Below are positions 1 to 6,985 of a stretch of 14,469 nt of DNA, in pieces. Origin of the DNA: Caldifarciminota bacterium (GTDB lineage: Bacteria; Hydrothermota; Hydrothermia; B15-G9; WFZT01). The position numbers were made by a program, and so were the translations under genes. A model generated the notes under the pieces. The model was not told where the DNA came from and searched no databases. It saw nothing but the letters and a program-made list of their open reading frames with translations. The DNA lies in contig JALSOD010000083.1 in the NCBI GenBank assembly GCA_026986655.1, positions 1 through 14,469 of the forward strand, read 5' to 3'. Each line of letters starts with the position of its first letter. The first letter of the stretch is position 1.

Positions 1-1524
1 GTAGAGTATCCCCTTCAAATCTCCATCTTTTGTTATCACGGGAAAACAGGCAATTTTCCTAAGTGCAGCCTTTTTCAGGGCATCCTTGACTTTCATATCT
101 TCTGGAATCTGAATCACATTTTTCTGAGGGGTAGAAATCACATCCTTAATTTTTATATCCTCAAGCACATCTACAATAAACTCCCCTCTATGGGCAGGTG
201 AATCAAACCTCGTCTGAACCTGCTCATGGTAGATAGTCCACTCACCGGAAATCAGGAAGGCAAGTGAAGCAGCAAGGGTAATCGGCACAAGCAGATCATA
301 GTTGCCCGTCATTTCAGCAACCATGACAATGGTAGCAATGGGTACCTTTGCGGCCGCGGCGAAAAATGCTCCCATTCCAACCAATATGAATGGGGAAATA
401 TCCCCTATCCTCGGATCAAGGAGAGCAAAGAGTTTTCCAATCATTCCGGAATACATTCCACCTATAACAAGGGATGGAGCAAAAACACCACCTGAACCAC
501 CGGAACCTATGGTAAGAGCAGTTGCCAGTATCTTACCCAGAGAAATAGCGAGCATCATCCAGAGACTCACTTTCCCGAGCATGGCCAGCTGTAACCATCC
601 GTAGCTTGTACCGGCAACATGTGGGAGGAATATAAGAATTACACCCACCAACGCAGCACCCACCATTGGCTTGAAAATCGCAGGCATCCTGGCCTCTCTA
701 AACTTTTCCTCCACATAATAGAATGTTTTCACGTAAAGATAGGCCATAGGGATAACGGCTACACCAATGATGGCGAAATATAGCAAATCAAAAACGTTAA
801 ATTCATACTTCGGAGTAATAAAGATCGGTTTCCAGGTGACAAAGAAACCAAGAACCGCATAAGCTACAATGGCGGAAATGATGGAAGGGATAACGGCATC
901 TGTTTCAACGTCAGCTCCCCTGTAGAGCACTTCAACGGCGAACAGGGCCCCACCGAGGGGGGCTCTAAATATTGAGCCTATTCCTCCTCCCACCCCTGCA
1001 ATGAGTAGTATCCTCCTATCTCGATCGCTAAGTTTTAATTTAGTTGCAAGAAAAGAACCAAAACCCGAACCGATCTGTGCAATCGGACCTTCTCGTCCTG
1101 CCGATCCCCCTGTACCTATGGTTATAGCTGATGCAACGGTTTTAATAATTGGAACTATTGGTCTTACATATCCTCTAAACCTGTGGAACGCCTTGATAAC
1201 CGCATCAGTACCATGACCGGCAGCTTCAGGCGCGAAATTGAATATTAAGAGCCCTGCAAGTAGTCCACCAACAGTGACAGATACGAATAGGAGAAACCTA
1301 TCACCTACCATGTACTTTACAGTCTCGCGTCCAGCTTCTCCAAACGGAACCGGGAACCGATAGTGAGCAAATTTCTCGATAGCAAGCGACTGGGTTATTT
1401 TTATTGCATAAACGAAAACAACTGCCCCTAATCCGGAAACTATTCCAACAAGGACAGCAAGAACAAACCATTTGGTGACATGGGAAATTCTATAATCTCT
1501 CGAAATCTTTTTAACATCAAGCAT
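1..1524 (-). CDS. CLC-family chloride channel/antiporter with C-terminal CBS domain (3' end missing)
   Basis: Integral membrane anion transporter of the CLC family. Translating the minus strand from ATG 1524 gives 508 codons without a stop, so the C-terminus lies beyond the left edge. The protein has many hydrophobic segments. GREGP at residues 143-147 carries the external gating glutamate (E145, equivalent to E148 of E. coli ClcA). GVFAP at 346-350 is the second selectivity motif, and Y432 fits the central chloride-coordinating tyrosine. GHG replaces the usual GSGIP in the first filter loop, as in many prokaryotic homologues. The position matching the internal proton glutamate (ClcA E203) is V199, next to a conserved E198. 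From about residue 445 the chain continues into a CBS domain, probably a nucleotide-binding regulatory module. It starts 17 bases after deoC and is probably co-transcribed with it. Family is certain; channel versus antiporter is open. Confidence 0.93.
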   Translation of the reverse strand, partial: MLDVKKISRDYRISHVTKWFVLAVLVGIVSGLGAVVFVYAIKITQSLAIEKFAHYRFPVPFGEAGRETVKYMVGDRFLLFVSVTVGGLLAGLLIFNFAPEAAGHGTDAVIKAFHRFRGYVRPIVPIIKTVASAITIGTGGSAGREGPIAQIGSGFGSFLATKLKLSDRDRRILLIAGVGGGIGSIFRAPLGGALFAVEVLYRGADVETDAVIPSIISAIVAYAVLGFFVTWKPIFITPKYEFNVFDLLYFAIIGVAVIPMAYLYVKTFYYVEEKFREARMPAIFKPMVGAALVGVILIFLPHVAGTSYGWLQLAMLGKVSLWMMLAISLGKILATALTIGSGGSGGVFAPSLVIGGMYSGMIGKLFALLDPRIGDISPFILVGMGAFFAAAAKVPIATIVMVAEMTGNYDLLVPITLAASLAFLISGEWTIYHEQVQTRFDSPAHRGEFIVDVLEDIKIKDVISTPQKNVIQIPEDMKVKDALKKAALRKIACFPVITKDGDLKGILY

Positions 1525-1541
1525 ACTCTAATAACCCCCGT

Positions 1542-2276
1542 CTAAATTTCTTCCATTATTTTAATACCTGACGAAGTACCTATTCTTTCTGCACCAAGTG
1601 CCCTGTAAATGCACACAGAGTAGTAATTTCTTATTCCTCCAGCTGCCTTTACTTTTATACTTCCACTTGCCACTTCATAAAGGAGTGCAACGTCAAAAGG
1701 ATCTGCACCTTTTGGTCCAAATCCTGTAGAAGTTTTGACAAAATTTGCCCCCGAGTCTTTCACTATCTCTGTTGCCCTTATCTTTTCCTCATTGGTCAAA
1801 TAGCACGTCTCTATTATAACTTTCAGAACCACATCGTCTCCAATTGCCTTTCTAACTTCTTTGATGTCTGAAAGGACTCTCCCGTATTTCTCAGATTTCA
1901 GATATCCTAAATTTATTACCATATCTATCTCAGACGCGCCATTTTTTACAGCCAATTCTGCCTCATAAGCCTTTGCCGATGATACCATTGCACCCAGTGG
2001 AAATCCAACTACTGCACAAATTTTGGTGTCAACCCCATAATCTTCCGATAGCTTTTTCAGGTAGCGGACAAAGGCAGAATTGACACAGTAGGATGCAAAA
2101 TTGAATTTACTGCCATCTATAAAAAAGGTTTTGATGTCATCAAGACTTGCATAGGGTTTCAAAAGTGTGTGATCAATCAGACGCTCTACTTCCCCGGGTT
2201 TCAACCATTGGAACCTCTCTCTCAGCGATTTAACTCTTAATTCTGCTCTTTGTATGAATTGCTCAAATTTTTCCAT
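1542..2276 (-). CDS. deoC: Deoxyribose-phosphate aldolase, class I
   Basis: Cytoplasmic aldolase that cleaves 2-deoxyribose-5-phosphate to acetaldehyde and glyceraldehyde-3-phosphate in deoxynucleoside breakdown. The 244-residue TIM-barrel protein shows the family landmarks in order: IDHTLLKP (34-41), VVGFPLGA (89-96), EIDMVINLG (116-124) with the proton-relay aspartate D118, FVKTSTGF (179-186) with the Schiff-base lysine K181, VKAAGGIR (209-216) with the second lysine K210, and a GTSSG phosphate loop near the C-terminus. The start at ATG 2276 overlaps the upstream gene by 40 bases and has only a weak, distant AGGAT. A TTG near 2204, preceded by GAGAGAGAGG, is an alternative start that would give about 220 residues, still complete for the family. 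The pairing with a beta-lactamase-fold protein and a CLC protein has no obvious pathway meaning. Confidence 0.95.
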   Translation of the reverse strand: MEKFEQFIQRAELRVKSLRERFQWLKPGEVERLIDHTLLKPYASLDDIKTFFIDGSKFNFASYCVNSAFVRYLKKLSEDYGVDTKICAVVGFPLGAMVSSAKAYEAELAVKNGASEIDMVINLGYLKSEKYGRVLSDIKEVRKAIGDDVVLKVIIETCYLTNEEKIRATEIVKDSGANFVKTSTGFGPKGADPFDVALLYEVASGSIKVKAAGGIRNYYSVCIYRALGAERIGTSSGIKIMEEI

Positions 2277-2923
2277 TGTTCTATATACTGGGATATCCTG
2301 CCTATTAAAACTGGGCCGTGGGCAGGCGCAATGATTTCAATTGGAAAATTTTCAAGCTTCCCCATATACTCGGCAATTTTGTGAGCTCTTCTCCTGAACA
2401 TATGGAAAAGCTCTTCAATATCCCTGGAACGGTCAGAGTCGTCAATATTTGCCCCTTTGTAATCAAGAGCAAATGCACTACCTGTGAATAGAATTCCATC
2501 AATGTAAAGGAAGAGGGATTCTGGAGTCGGTATCATCGCCTCAAAAAATCTCACCTCTTTTTTACCGAGTTTCATTTTCCACTTCTCCCTCATCATCTCG
2601 AGCTTTATGTCGGATGTGTAATTTATAATGAGATCATAGTTGAGGTAGGATGTAATGTATCTTGCACCCGGCATCCTGCTGACAACCAGAGGGATTCCTC
2701 CCACATGTTCCCTTTCGCTATCAAGTAAAAACACGTATTTTATGTCCCTCAAAGGAACGTAAGAATCGACAAAGTCGAGAAAATCCTGGACTTTCTCTGG
2801 TGGCCCCACATTTATCAAAGCGGGCTCCTCATCCTTCACAATGTATAGATTAACGTAAGTATTTGAAAATCCATATCTTTCGGTAAACAAACAGATATTA
2901 TCTTTAATTAAAAGTTTCTCCAA
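2237..2923 (-). CDS. Flavodiiron-type metallo-beta-lactamase-fold protein with degenerate metal site
   Basis: A stand-alone beta-lactamase-fold domain resembling the N-terminal half of flavodiiron proteins (FprA/ROO), without the flavodoxin half. Seen directly: an INVGPP loop, LLDSEREHVGG where the family has H-x-E-x-D-H, MIPTPESLF where it has MLHWPDSMF, LFTGSAF where it has LFSNDAF, and a conserved APAHGP. With the TTG 2923 start, the ligand positions read D68, E70, E72, H73, P132, S149 and H202. Only E70, H73 and H202 of the seven classic di-iron ligands remain, so normal di-iron chemistry is unlikely. Oxygen or NO reduction should not be assumed. I prefer TTG 2923 because AGGTGAT (2929-2935), complementary to the 16S rRNA tail, overlaps the other candidate TTG at 2929 but is well spaced from 2923. 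The last 40 bases overlap deoC. It appears to be the first gene of the deoC-CLC unit. Confidence 0.8.
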   Translation of the reverse strand: MEKLLIKDNICLFTERYGFSNTYVNLYIVKDEEPALINVGPPEKVQDFLDFVDSYVPLRDIKYVFLLDSEREHVGGIPLVVSRMPGARYITSYLNYDLIINYTSDIKLEMMREKWKMKLGKKEVRFFEAMIPTPESLFLYIDGILFTGSAFALDYKGANIDDSDRSRDIEELFHMFRRRAHKIAEYMGKLENFPIEIIAPAHGPVLIGRISQYIEQWKNLSNSYKEQN

Positions 2924-2962
2924 AATCAATCACCTCTCAGGGAAAAATAGAGTGCGGTTAAT

Positions 2963-2991
2963 AAATTAACAGAGGTGCAATGGAATGTCAA
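2963..2991 (-). promoter_or_regulatory. Candidate promoter of the MBL-deoC-CLC operon with operator-like palindrome
   Basis: On the minus strand a perfect TTGACA (2986-2991) is followed after 17 bases by TAATTT (2963-2968), a weak -10 box. The -10 lies inside an inverted repeat with 6-base arms GTTAAT/ATTAAC separated by two bases (2957-2970). A repressor bound there would cover the -10 box. The hexamers and palindrome are seen; use as a promoter or operator is inferred. Confidence 0.45.
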
Positions 2992-3022
2992 TTAAATTCA
3001 GGGAAAATCAGGACTTTAGTCA

Positions 3023-3063
3023 GGATAGGTGGGGGCGGCCCGGAGGGCCGCCCCCACCTATCC
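3023..3063. repeat. Intergenic GC-rich perfect palindrome, copy 1
   Basis: Two 18-base arms (3023-3040 and 3046-3063) are exactly complementary around a five-base CGGAG spacer. The inner arm is GGGGGCGGCC, far more GC-rich than the surrounding AT-rich DNA. It starts about ten bases beyond the UPF0173 stop codon and lies just upstream of the promoter for the next gene. No T-tract follows the stem on either strand, so it is not a canonical intrinsic terminator, although it could stabilise the 3' end of the upstream transcript. The same core recurs inside hypF at 11139-11181, which suggests a dispersed repeat. Confidence 0.85.
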
Positions 3064-3072
3064 AAATTTTAC

Positions 3073-3786
3073 TTATTCCTCTACGTTCCCTGGATACATT
3101 ATTACCAGTCTATCCCTGTACTCAGGATCAAGCGCCTCTTTGAACTGCTCCGGCTTCCCGGTCAACACAGGGAATGTATCAAAGTGCATCGGGATGATCC
3201 ACTTGGGCTTGATAAGCTTCACAGCATAGGCTGCACTCTTTGGAGAAAGTGTGAATACACTACCTATCGGTATCATCAGAAGGTCAGGCTTGTAGAAATC
3301 GCCTATAATCGGCATCACGCCTGTAAAACCAGTATCACCTGTGTGATAAACTTTGAACCCGTTCTCAAATTCTACAATGAATCCAGCCGCCTCTCCACCT
3401 GGCGCAAATCCACTCCCAGTATCTATTGTGGATGAATGAGTCGCATCCACCATCGTTGCCTTTATACCGGCAACCTCAATTGTACCATCCTTGTTCATTC
3501 CGATAGTATTTGACACTCCCTGGTTGGATAACCAAACGGCAATTTCGAATATAGCTGCAACAGGGGCATCAAACTTCTTTGCAATCTGCACAGTGTCTCC
3601 AATGTGGTCCCCGTGTCCATGAGTAACGAGTATCAGATCAACCCTTTCAAGCTCATCAAGAGCACCTTTGGGAGCTATCGGATTTGTAAGCCAGGGGTCG
3701 ATAAGAACTACCTTCCCCTCCGGGGAAGTTAGCTTAAAAGCTGAATGTCCATAATACTTAACTTTTACCCCGTTAAATTTAGACAT
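3073..3786 (-). CDS. UPF0173 family metal-dependent hydrolase (metallo-beta-lactamase fold)
   Basis: A 237-residue, probably cytoplasmic metallo-hydrolase of the UPF0173 (YtkL-like) family, whose physiological substrate is not generally known. An intact metal site is visible: GHS at 13-15, the hallmark THGHGDH at 55-61, H117 in DATHSS, D151 in TGDTG and H201 in PMHFDTFP. This contrasts with the degenerate beta-lactamase-fold protein encoded just downstream. Length is normal for the family. The ATG at 3786 has a strong GAGGAGGT ribosome binding site about nine bases upstream. It follows the solute-binding protein gene after 14 bases and is probably read from the same promoter. A GC-rich palindrome sits just after its stop codon. 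The family call is firm; the reaction is unknown. Confidence 0.9.
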   Translation of the reverse strand: MSKFNGVKVKYYGHSAFKLTSPEGKVVLIDPWLTNPIAPKGALDELERVDLILVTHGHGDHIGDTVQIAKKFDAPVAAIFEIAVWLSNQGVSNTIGMNKDGTIEVAGIKATMVDATHSSTIDTGSGFAPGGEAAGFIVEFENGFKVYHTGDTGFTGVMPIIGDFYKPDLLMIPIGSVFTLSPKSAAYAVKLIKPKWIIPMHFDTFPVLTGKPEQFKEALDPEYRDRLVIMYPGNVEE

Positions 3787-3800
3787 AATCCCGACCTCCT

Positions 3801-4802
3801 CTATTGTATATCCTGTCTTGCCAATCTATAAACTTCGGGATCAATCTGGATCAAAATAATCTCTGCGTTCTTCAGATAATCAATAAATTTCTTGTAGATG
3901 ATAAACTCTATTTCGTCATATTTTTCTATCTTGGGCAGTTCAAACACCAGGTCATCAGGAAGTTTCAAATTTTTATCAAGAATTTTCATTGCATCATCTG
4001 GATTTTTCCTGATGTAATTTATGGCCATGTCCAGGGCTTCCTTTACCCTTACTACAGACTTTTTCGAAAGTTTTAGATTTACGACACTCGTGAGTCCAAG
4101 GGCATCAGGGTAAGGTGAAAAAATGTTTTTCTCGAAGAAGGCATCATCTATCAAAACAACTTTCGAAGGCATTTTCATCAAATAAGACCTGTAAGGTTCA
4201 TAAGCCACAATGAGGTCAACGGATTTCTTTGCTATCACTGAGTCGAGATTGGCAGGATCTATCTCAGTAAATTCAAGGTCACGGGTATCAACTCCAAGTT
4301 GTTTCAGCATATATTTCATCAAACGCTCTTCTTTTGCCCTCTTGAGACAACCGATTACCCTTATCCTGTGCCTCCTGAAAAACCTTTTGTAATTAATCTT
4401 CTTTGGTATATAAACCCTTCTTCTCTTTTTAACATAAAACAGAGCTGTGTAGGGAGACTCTATCGTTGACTCCATAGAGTAAAGAACCTTCATAGCCTGG
4501 GGTCTCAATGCACTCTTGTAGACAAAATCGATCCAGTTCATACCAACAGCCACATTGGCACTACCTTTAAGTAACTTATCAATCTCTTCACCCGGATGCA
4601 TAACCTTCTGTAGGTTCACGTTGACGCGCACCGAGTCAAAGTATCCCTGGTCTTCAGCCACATAAAGGGGCAAACTACCAAGACCCTCTTCATACAACAC
4701 AGTTGCATTTACAACCTTACTTGCCTGAATTTTAGGGTAAATCAGGATATAGACGAGAATGACTGCGAGAATCGTATCAATAATCCCAAGTATCCACTTC
4801 AT
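3801..4802 (-). CDS. Membrane-anchored NMT1/THI5-like solute-binding protein
   Basis: A 333-residue protein with one hydrophobic N-terminal segment (about residues 3-22) and no lipobox cysteine or clear cleavage site, so it is probably held in the membrane by an uncleaved anchor. The remainder resembles periplasmic binding proteins of the SsuA/TauA/THI5 type: GLGSLPLYVAEDQGYF (40-55), then LLKGSANVAVGMNW (77-90), VDLIVAYEPY near 205, and a C-terminal helical region with KNPDDAMKIL. These proteins bind small molecules such as sulfonates, nitrate or thiamin precursors for ABC importers. No permease or ATPase gene is in the window, so the partner and ligand are unknown. Residues 125-160 are strikingly basic, with about 17 Lys/Arg. 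AAAGGAGG lies just ahead of ATG 4802, and a perfect consensus promoter is further upstream. Confidence 0.72.
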   Translation of the reverse strand: MKWILGIIDTILAVILVYILIYPKIQASKVVNATVLYEEGLGSLPLYVAEDQGYFDSVRVNVNLQKVMHPGEEIDKLLKGSANVAVGMNWIDFVYKSALRPQAMKVLYSMESTIESPYTALFYVKKRRRVYIPKKINYKRFFRRHRIRVIGCLKRAKEERLMKYMLKQLGVDTRDLEFTEIDPANLDSVIAKKSVDLIVAYEPYRSYLMKMPSKVVLIDDAFFEKNIFSPYPDALGLTSVVNLKLSKKSVVRVKEALDMAINYIRKNPDDAMKILDKNLKLPDDLVFELPKIEKYDEIEFIIYKKFIDYLKNAEIILIQIDPEVYRLARQDIQ

Positions 4803-4830
4803 TGATTTCCTCCTTTACATTTGTAACGGC

Positions 4831-4859
4831 ATTATATTTCAAAAATCAAGCTATGTCAA
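4831..4859 (-). promoter_or_regulatory. Perfect consensus sigma-70-type promoter for the solute-binding protein/UPF0173 unit
   Basis: On the minus strand TTGACA (4854-4859) and TATAAT (4831-4836) both match the consensus exactly, with a 17-base spacer. Transcription would start near 4824, giving a leader of about 20 bases that holds the AGGAGG site before ATG 4802. No operator-like repeat is obvious, so strong constitutive expression is a reasonable inference. Confidence 0.85.
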
Positions 4860-4904
4860 TGAAAATTGGACCTGTCTGAGATGGATAAATCTGCTGTGAT
4901 TAAC

Positions 4905-6146
4905 TTATTCTTCAAATTTTTTGAATAGAAGTGTAGCGTTGTGCCCTCCAAACCCAAAAGAGTTTGAAATTGCAAATTTTACATCCTTTTCAATAGGGCC
5001 ATCCGGGACATAGTAAAGATCACAATCGGGGTCAGGATTCTCATAGTTTCTGGTTTTGTGAATCTTACCCTCGTGGATCGATAAAATCGTTGCAATGGCT
5101 TCGACACCACCAGCAGCACCGAGGAGATGCCCGATCATGGATTTTGTCGATGAAATGGGTATTTTGTATGCATAATCACCAAATACTTTCTTTATGGCAA
5201 GGGTTTCAACCTTATCGTTTAGAGGGGTAGAAGTTCCATGGGCATTGATGTAATCAATCATTTCAGGTTTTACTCCACCATCTTCCAGTGCATATTTGAT
5301 AGAAAGTGAAGGGCCCTCTGCATCTGGCTCAGGTGCTGTAATGTGATAGGCGTCGGCGGTTGCCCCGTATCCAACTATCTCTGCATATATCCTGGCACCT
5401 CTTCTTCTGGCGTGCTCGAGCTCTTCAAGGATGAGAATTCCCGCTCCTTCACCCATAACAAATCCATCTCTTTCCCTGTCAAACGGTCTTGAGGCTTTAT
5501 CAGGCTCATCGTTTCTTGTGGAAAGTGCTTTCATATTCGAGAATCCGGCAAGGGCAAGTGGAGTAAACGGTGCCTCACTGCCACCAGTAATCATTACATC
5601 AGCCTCTCCTCGCAGAATCATTCTGTATGACTCCCCGATTGCGTGACTGGCTGATGCACAGGCAGAAACGACGCAGAAATTGGGTCCCTTAAAGCCAAAC
5701 TTGATGGATACCCACCCGCCAGCAATGTTCGGGATCATCATCGGTACGAGGAATGGACTAACACGATTGACACCCCTGGCTTTCATTACCTCAAACTCTC
5801 TACCAAGGGTTTCTATACCACCAATTCCAGATGCGATCAGTATCCCCACTCTGTGTTTATCATAATCTGATTCCAACAGTTTTGAATCCTCGATGGCCTC
5901 AGATGAAGCGTAAAGTGCATACTGCGTGAATCTGTCCATCCTCCTGGTTTCTTTACGATCTATTTTTTGAGTGGGGTCGAAGTTTTTGACTTCGGCTCCA
6001 ATCCTCACACTGAACTCTGAAACATCGAATCTTTTGATTGTGTCGATGCCGTTGTCCCCTCTTAAAAGTGCATCCCAGAAATCCTTGACATTATTTCCAA
6101 TGGGGGTCACCGCCCCCATACCAGTGATGACTACACGCTTTTTCAT
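4905..6146 (-). CDS. fabF: Beta-ketoacyl-[acyl-carrier-protein] synthase II
   Basis: Condensing enzyme that joins malonyl-ACP to a growing acyl-ACP, releasing CO2, in type II fatty-acid elongation in the cytoplasm. The 413 residues match the usual FabF length. The Cys-His-His catalytic triad is present at the same numbers as in the E. coli enzyme: C163 in [10 protein letters not shown]303 in [11 protein letters not shown] and H340 in [12 protein letters not shown]. The C-terminal NSFGFGGHN loop is also intact. Its ATG overlaps the acpP stop codon (ATGA, 4 bases) and it has little ribosome binding site of its own, which suggests translational coupling to acpP. Other fab genes (fabD, fabG, fabH) are absent from the window. 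Confidence 0.97.
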   Translation of the reverse strand: MKKRVVITGMGAVTPIGNNVKDFWDALLRGDNGIDTIKRFDVSEFSVRIGAEVKNFDPTQKIDRKETRRMDRFTQYALYASSEAIEDSKLLESDYDKHRVGILIASGIGGIETLGREFEVMKARGVNRVSPFLVPMMIPNIAGGWVSIKFGFKGPNFCVVSACASASHAIGESYRMILRGEADVMITGGSEAPFTPLALAGFSNMKALSTRNDEPDKASRPFDRERDGFVMGEGAGILILEELEHARRRGARIYAEIVGYGATADAYHITAPEPDAEGPSLSIKYALEDGGVKPEMIDYINAHGTSTPLNDKVETLAIKKVFGDYAYKIPISSTKSMIGHLLGAAGGVEAIATILSIHEGKIHKTRNYENPDPDCDLYYVPDGPIEKDVKFAISNSFGFGGHNATLLFKKFEE

Positions 6147-6376
6147 TTTAGCTTTTCTTCTATATATCTGACAGCATCACCGACTGTCACTATCTTCTCA
6201 GCATCCTCGTCTGGAATCTCTATATTGAATTCTTCTTCAATTCTCATAACAAGTTCCACCACGTCGAGAGAATCTGCACCCAAATCTTCCTGGAATTTCG
6301 CCTCCAATTTCACCTGCTCTGGAGCCACGGAGAGCTGATCCACGATGATATCCCTCAATTTCTCGAATATATCCAT
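6143..6376 (-). CDS. acpP: Acyl carrier protein
   Basis: Small acidic carrier (77 residues) that holds acyl chains on a 4'-phosphopantetheine arm during fatty-acid synthesis. The attachment serine is S36 in the classic LGADSLD motif, followed by the helix [12 protein letters not shown] that contacts partner enzymes. The ATG has a strong AAGGAGGT site seven bases upstream. It is immediately followed by fabF with a 4-base ATGA overlap, the common acpP-fabF arrangement. The gene begins only about 30 bases after the 3' end of tRNA-Leu. A TATAAT at 6393-6398 lacks a good -35 partner, so acpP may depend partly on read-through from the tRNA promoter. Confidence 0.97.
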   Translation of the reverse strand: MDIFEKLRDIIVDQLSVAPEQVKLEAKFQEDLGADSLDVVELVMRIEEEFNIEIPDEDAEKIVTVGDAVRYIEEKLK

Positions 6377-6405
6377 CTCAATACCTCCTTGAATTATAAT
6401 GGAAG

Positions 6406-6489
6406 TGCCGAGGAGGGGACTCGAACCCCTACGGATTTTACTCCACTGGGTCCTGAACCCAGCGCGTCTGCCAATTCCGCCACCTCGGC
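6406..6489 (-). tRNA. tRNA-Leu (anticodon CAG)
   Basis: An 84-base class II tRNA. The acceptor stem is GCCGAGG paired with CCTCGGC, followed by discriminator A. The D-arm contains GGCGGAATTGGCAGAC. The anticodon stem CTGGG/CCCAG closes the loop TTCAGGA, giving anticodon CAG for CUG codons. A long variable arm (GGA...TCC) is typical of leucine tRNAs, and the T-arm reads GGGG-TTCGAGT-CCCC. The CCA end is not encoded, so it must be added enzymatically. A near-consensus promoter lies immediately upstream. Confidence 0.96.
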
Positions 6490-6502
6490 ATTTGGTTGAC
6501 CA

Positions 6503-6532
6503 ATTATAATTTCCATTTTTTTAACCTGTCAA
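6503..6532 (-). promoter_or_regulatory. Consensus promoter of tRNA-Leu, possibly reading into acpP-fabF
   Basis: On the minus strand TTGACA (6527-6532) and TATAAT (6503-6508) are both exact, with an 18-base spacer. The likely transcription start is a few bases before the mature tRNA 5' end at 6489. The -35 box lies within ten bases of the osmC-like stop codon, so the promoter is squeezed into a 45-base gap. No terminator is seen between the tRNA and acpP. Confidence 0.8.
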
Positions 6533-6534
6533 GG

Positions 6535-6969
6535 TTAATTTTCATTGATTATTATCTCGTAATTGACCTCGGCAAGTGCCTTAAACATTGGTGTTACTGA
6601 ACAGAATTTATTCTGAGATAGCTCAACAGCCCTCTCCACTTTGTCCCTCGGAATATGCTCACCCGACAAAATATATTTTACCGTCACCTCTTTGTAGTAT
6701 CGCGGATGAGTCTTTCTTCGCTTTCCGGTAATCTCAACACGGAATTCATCAGGAACCACACCAAATTTTCTCAAAATAGCGACTACATCCATGGCTGTAC
6801 ATCCAGCATACGAAATGAGCAATAATTCCATGGGCCTTGGAGCTGAGTCGTCTCCACCTTCGTTTTCCGTTGCATCCATTACAATAGCATGTCCTGAATT
6901 TGCACGAGCTACGAATGTCATCCCTCCTGCCCAGTTTGCAACTGCATTTACAATCTTCTCTTCTGCCAT
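6535..6969 (-). CDS. OsmC/Ohr family peroxidase-like protein
   Basis: A 144-residue cytoplasmic protein of the OsmC superfamily, whose studied members are thiol peroxidases acting on organic hydroperoxides through two cysteines. Both expected cysteines are present: C57 in YAGCTAMDVV and C123 in NKFCSVTPM, with the PMELLL segment (46-51) before the first helix. The sequence pattern is closer to the YhfA-like subgroup than to classical Ohr, so the substrate is uncertain. ATG 6969 has a GGGAG site seven bases upstream. The gene follows the acetyltransferase after 16 bases and ends 45 bases before tRNA-Leu, so it is probably the last protein gene of the rpmB transcript. Confidence 0.9.
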   Translation of the reverse strand: MAEEKIVNAVANWAGGMTFVARANSGHAIVMDATENEGGDDSAPRPMELLLISYAGCTAMDVVAILRKFGVVPDEFRVEITGKRRKTHPRYYKEVTVKYILSGEHIPRDKVERAVELSQNKFCSVTPMFKALAEVNYEIIINEN

Positions 6970-6985
6970 AGCAAACTCCCTGAAT

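Noticed and set aside
947..963. GCCCC...GGGGC inverted repeat
   Set aside because: It is a short stem explained by Gly/Pro/Ala codons of the conserved CLC segment APLGGALF, and its arms do not match the two long palindromes.
3023..3063. Intrinsic terminator for the UPF0173 transcript
   Set aside because: The stem is strong, but no run of T follows on the minus strand, and the shared core with the hypF copy makes a dispersed repeat the better explanation.
2980..3435. Plus-strand open frame of 151 codons
   Set aside because: It lies antisense to the clear UPF0173 gene and reads through the palindrome, with no recognisable family and no ribosome binding site.
3711..3728. Seven-base hairpin CTTCCCC/GGGGAAG
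   Set aside because: It lies within UPF0173 coding sequence, is short, and is unrelated to the long palindrome core; chance is sufficient.
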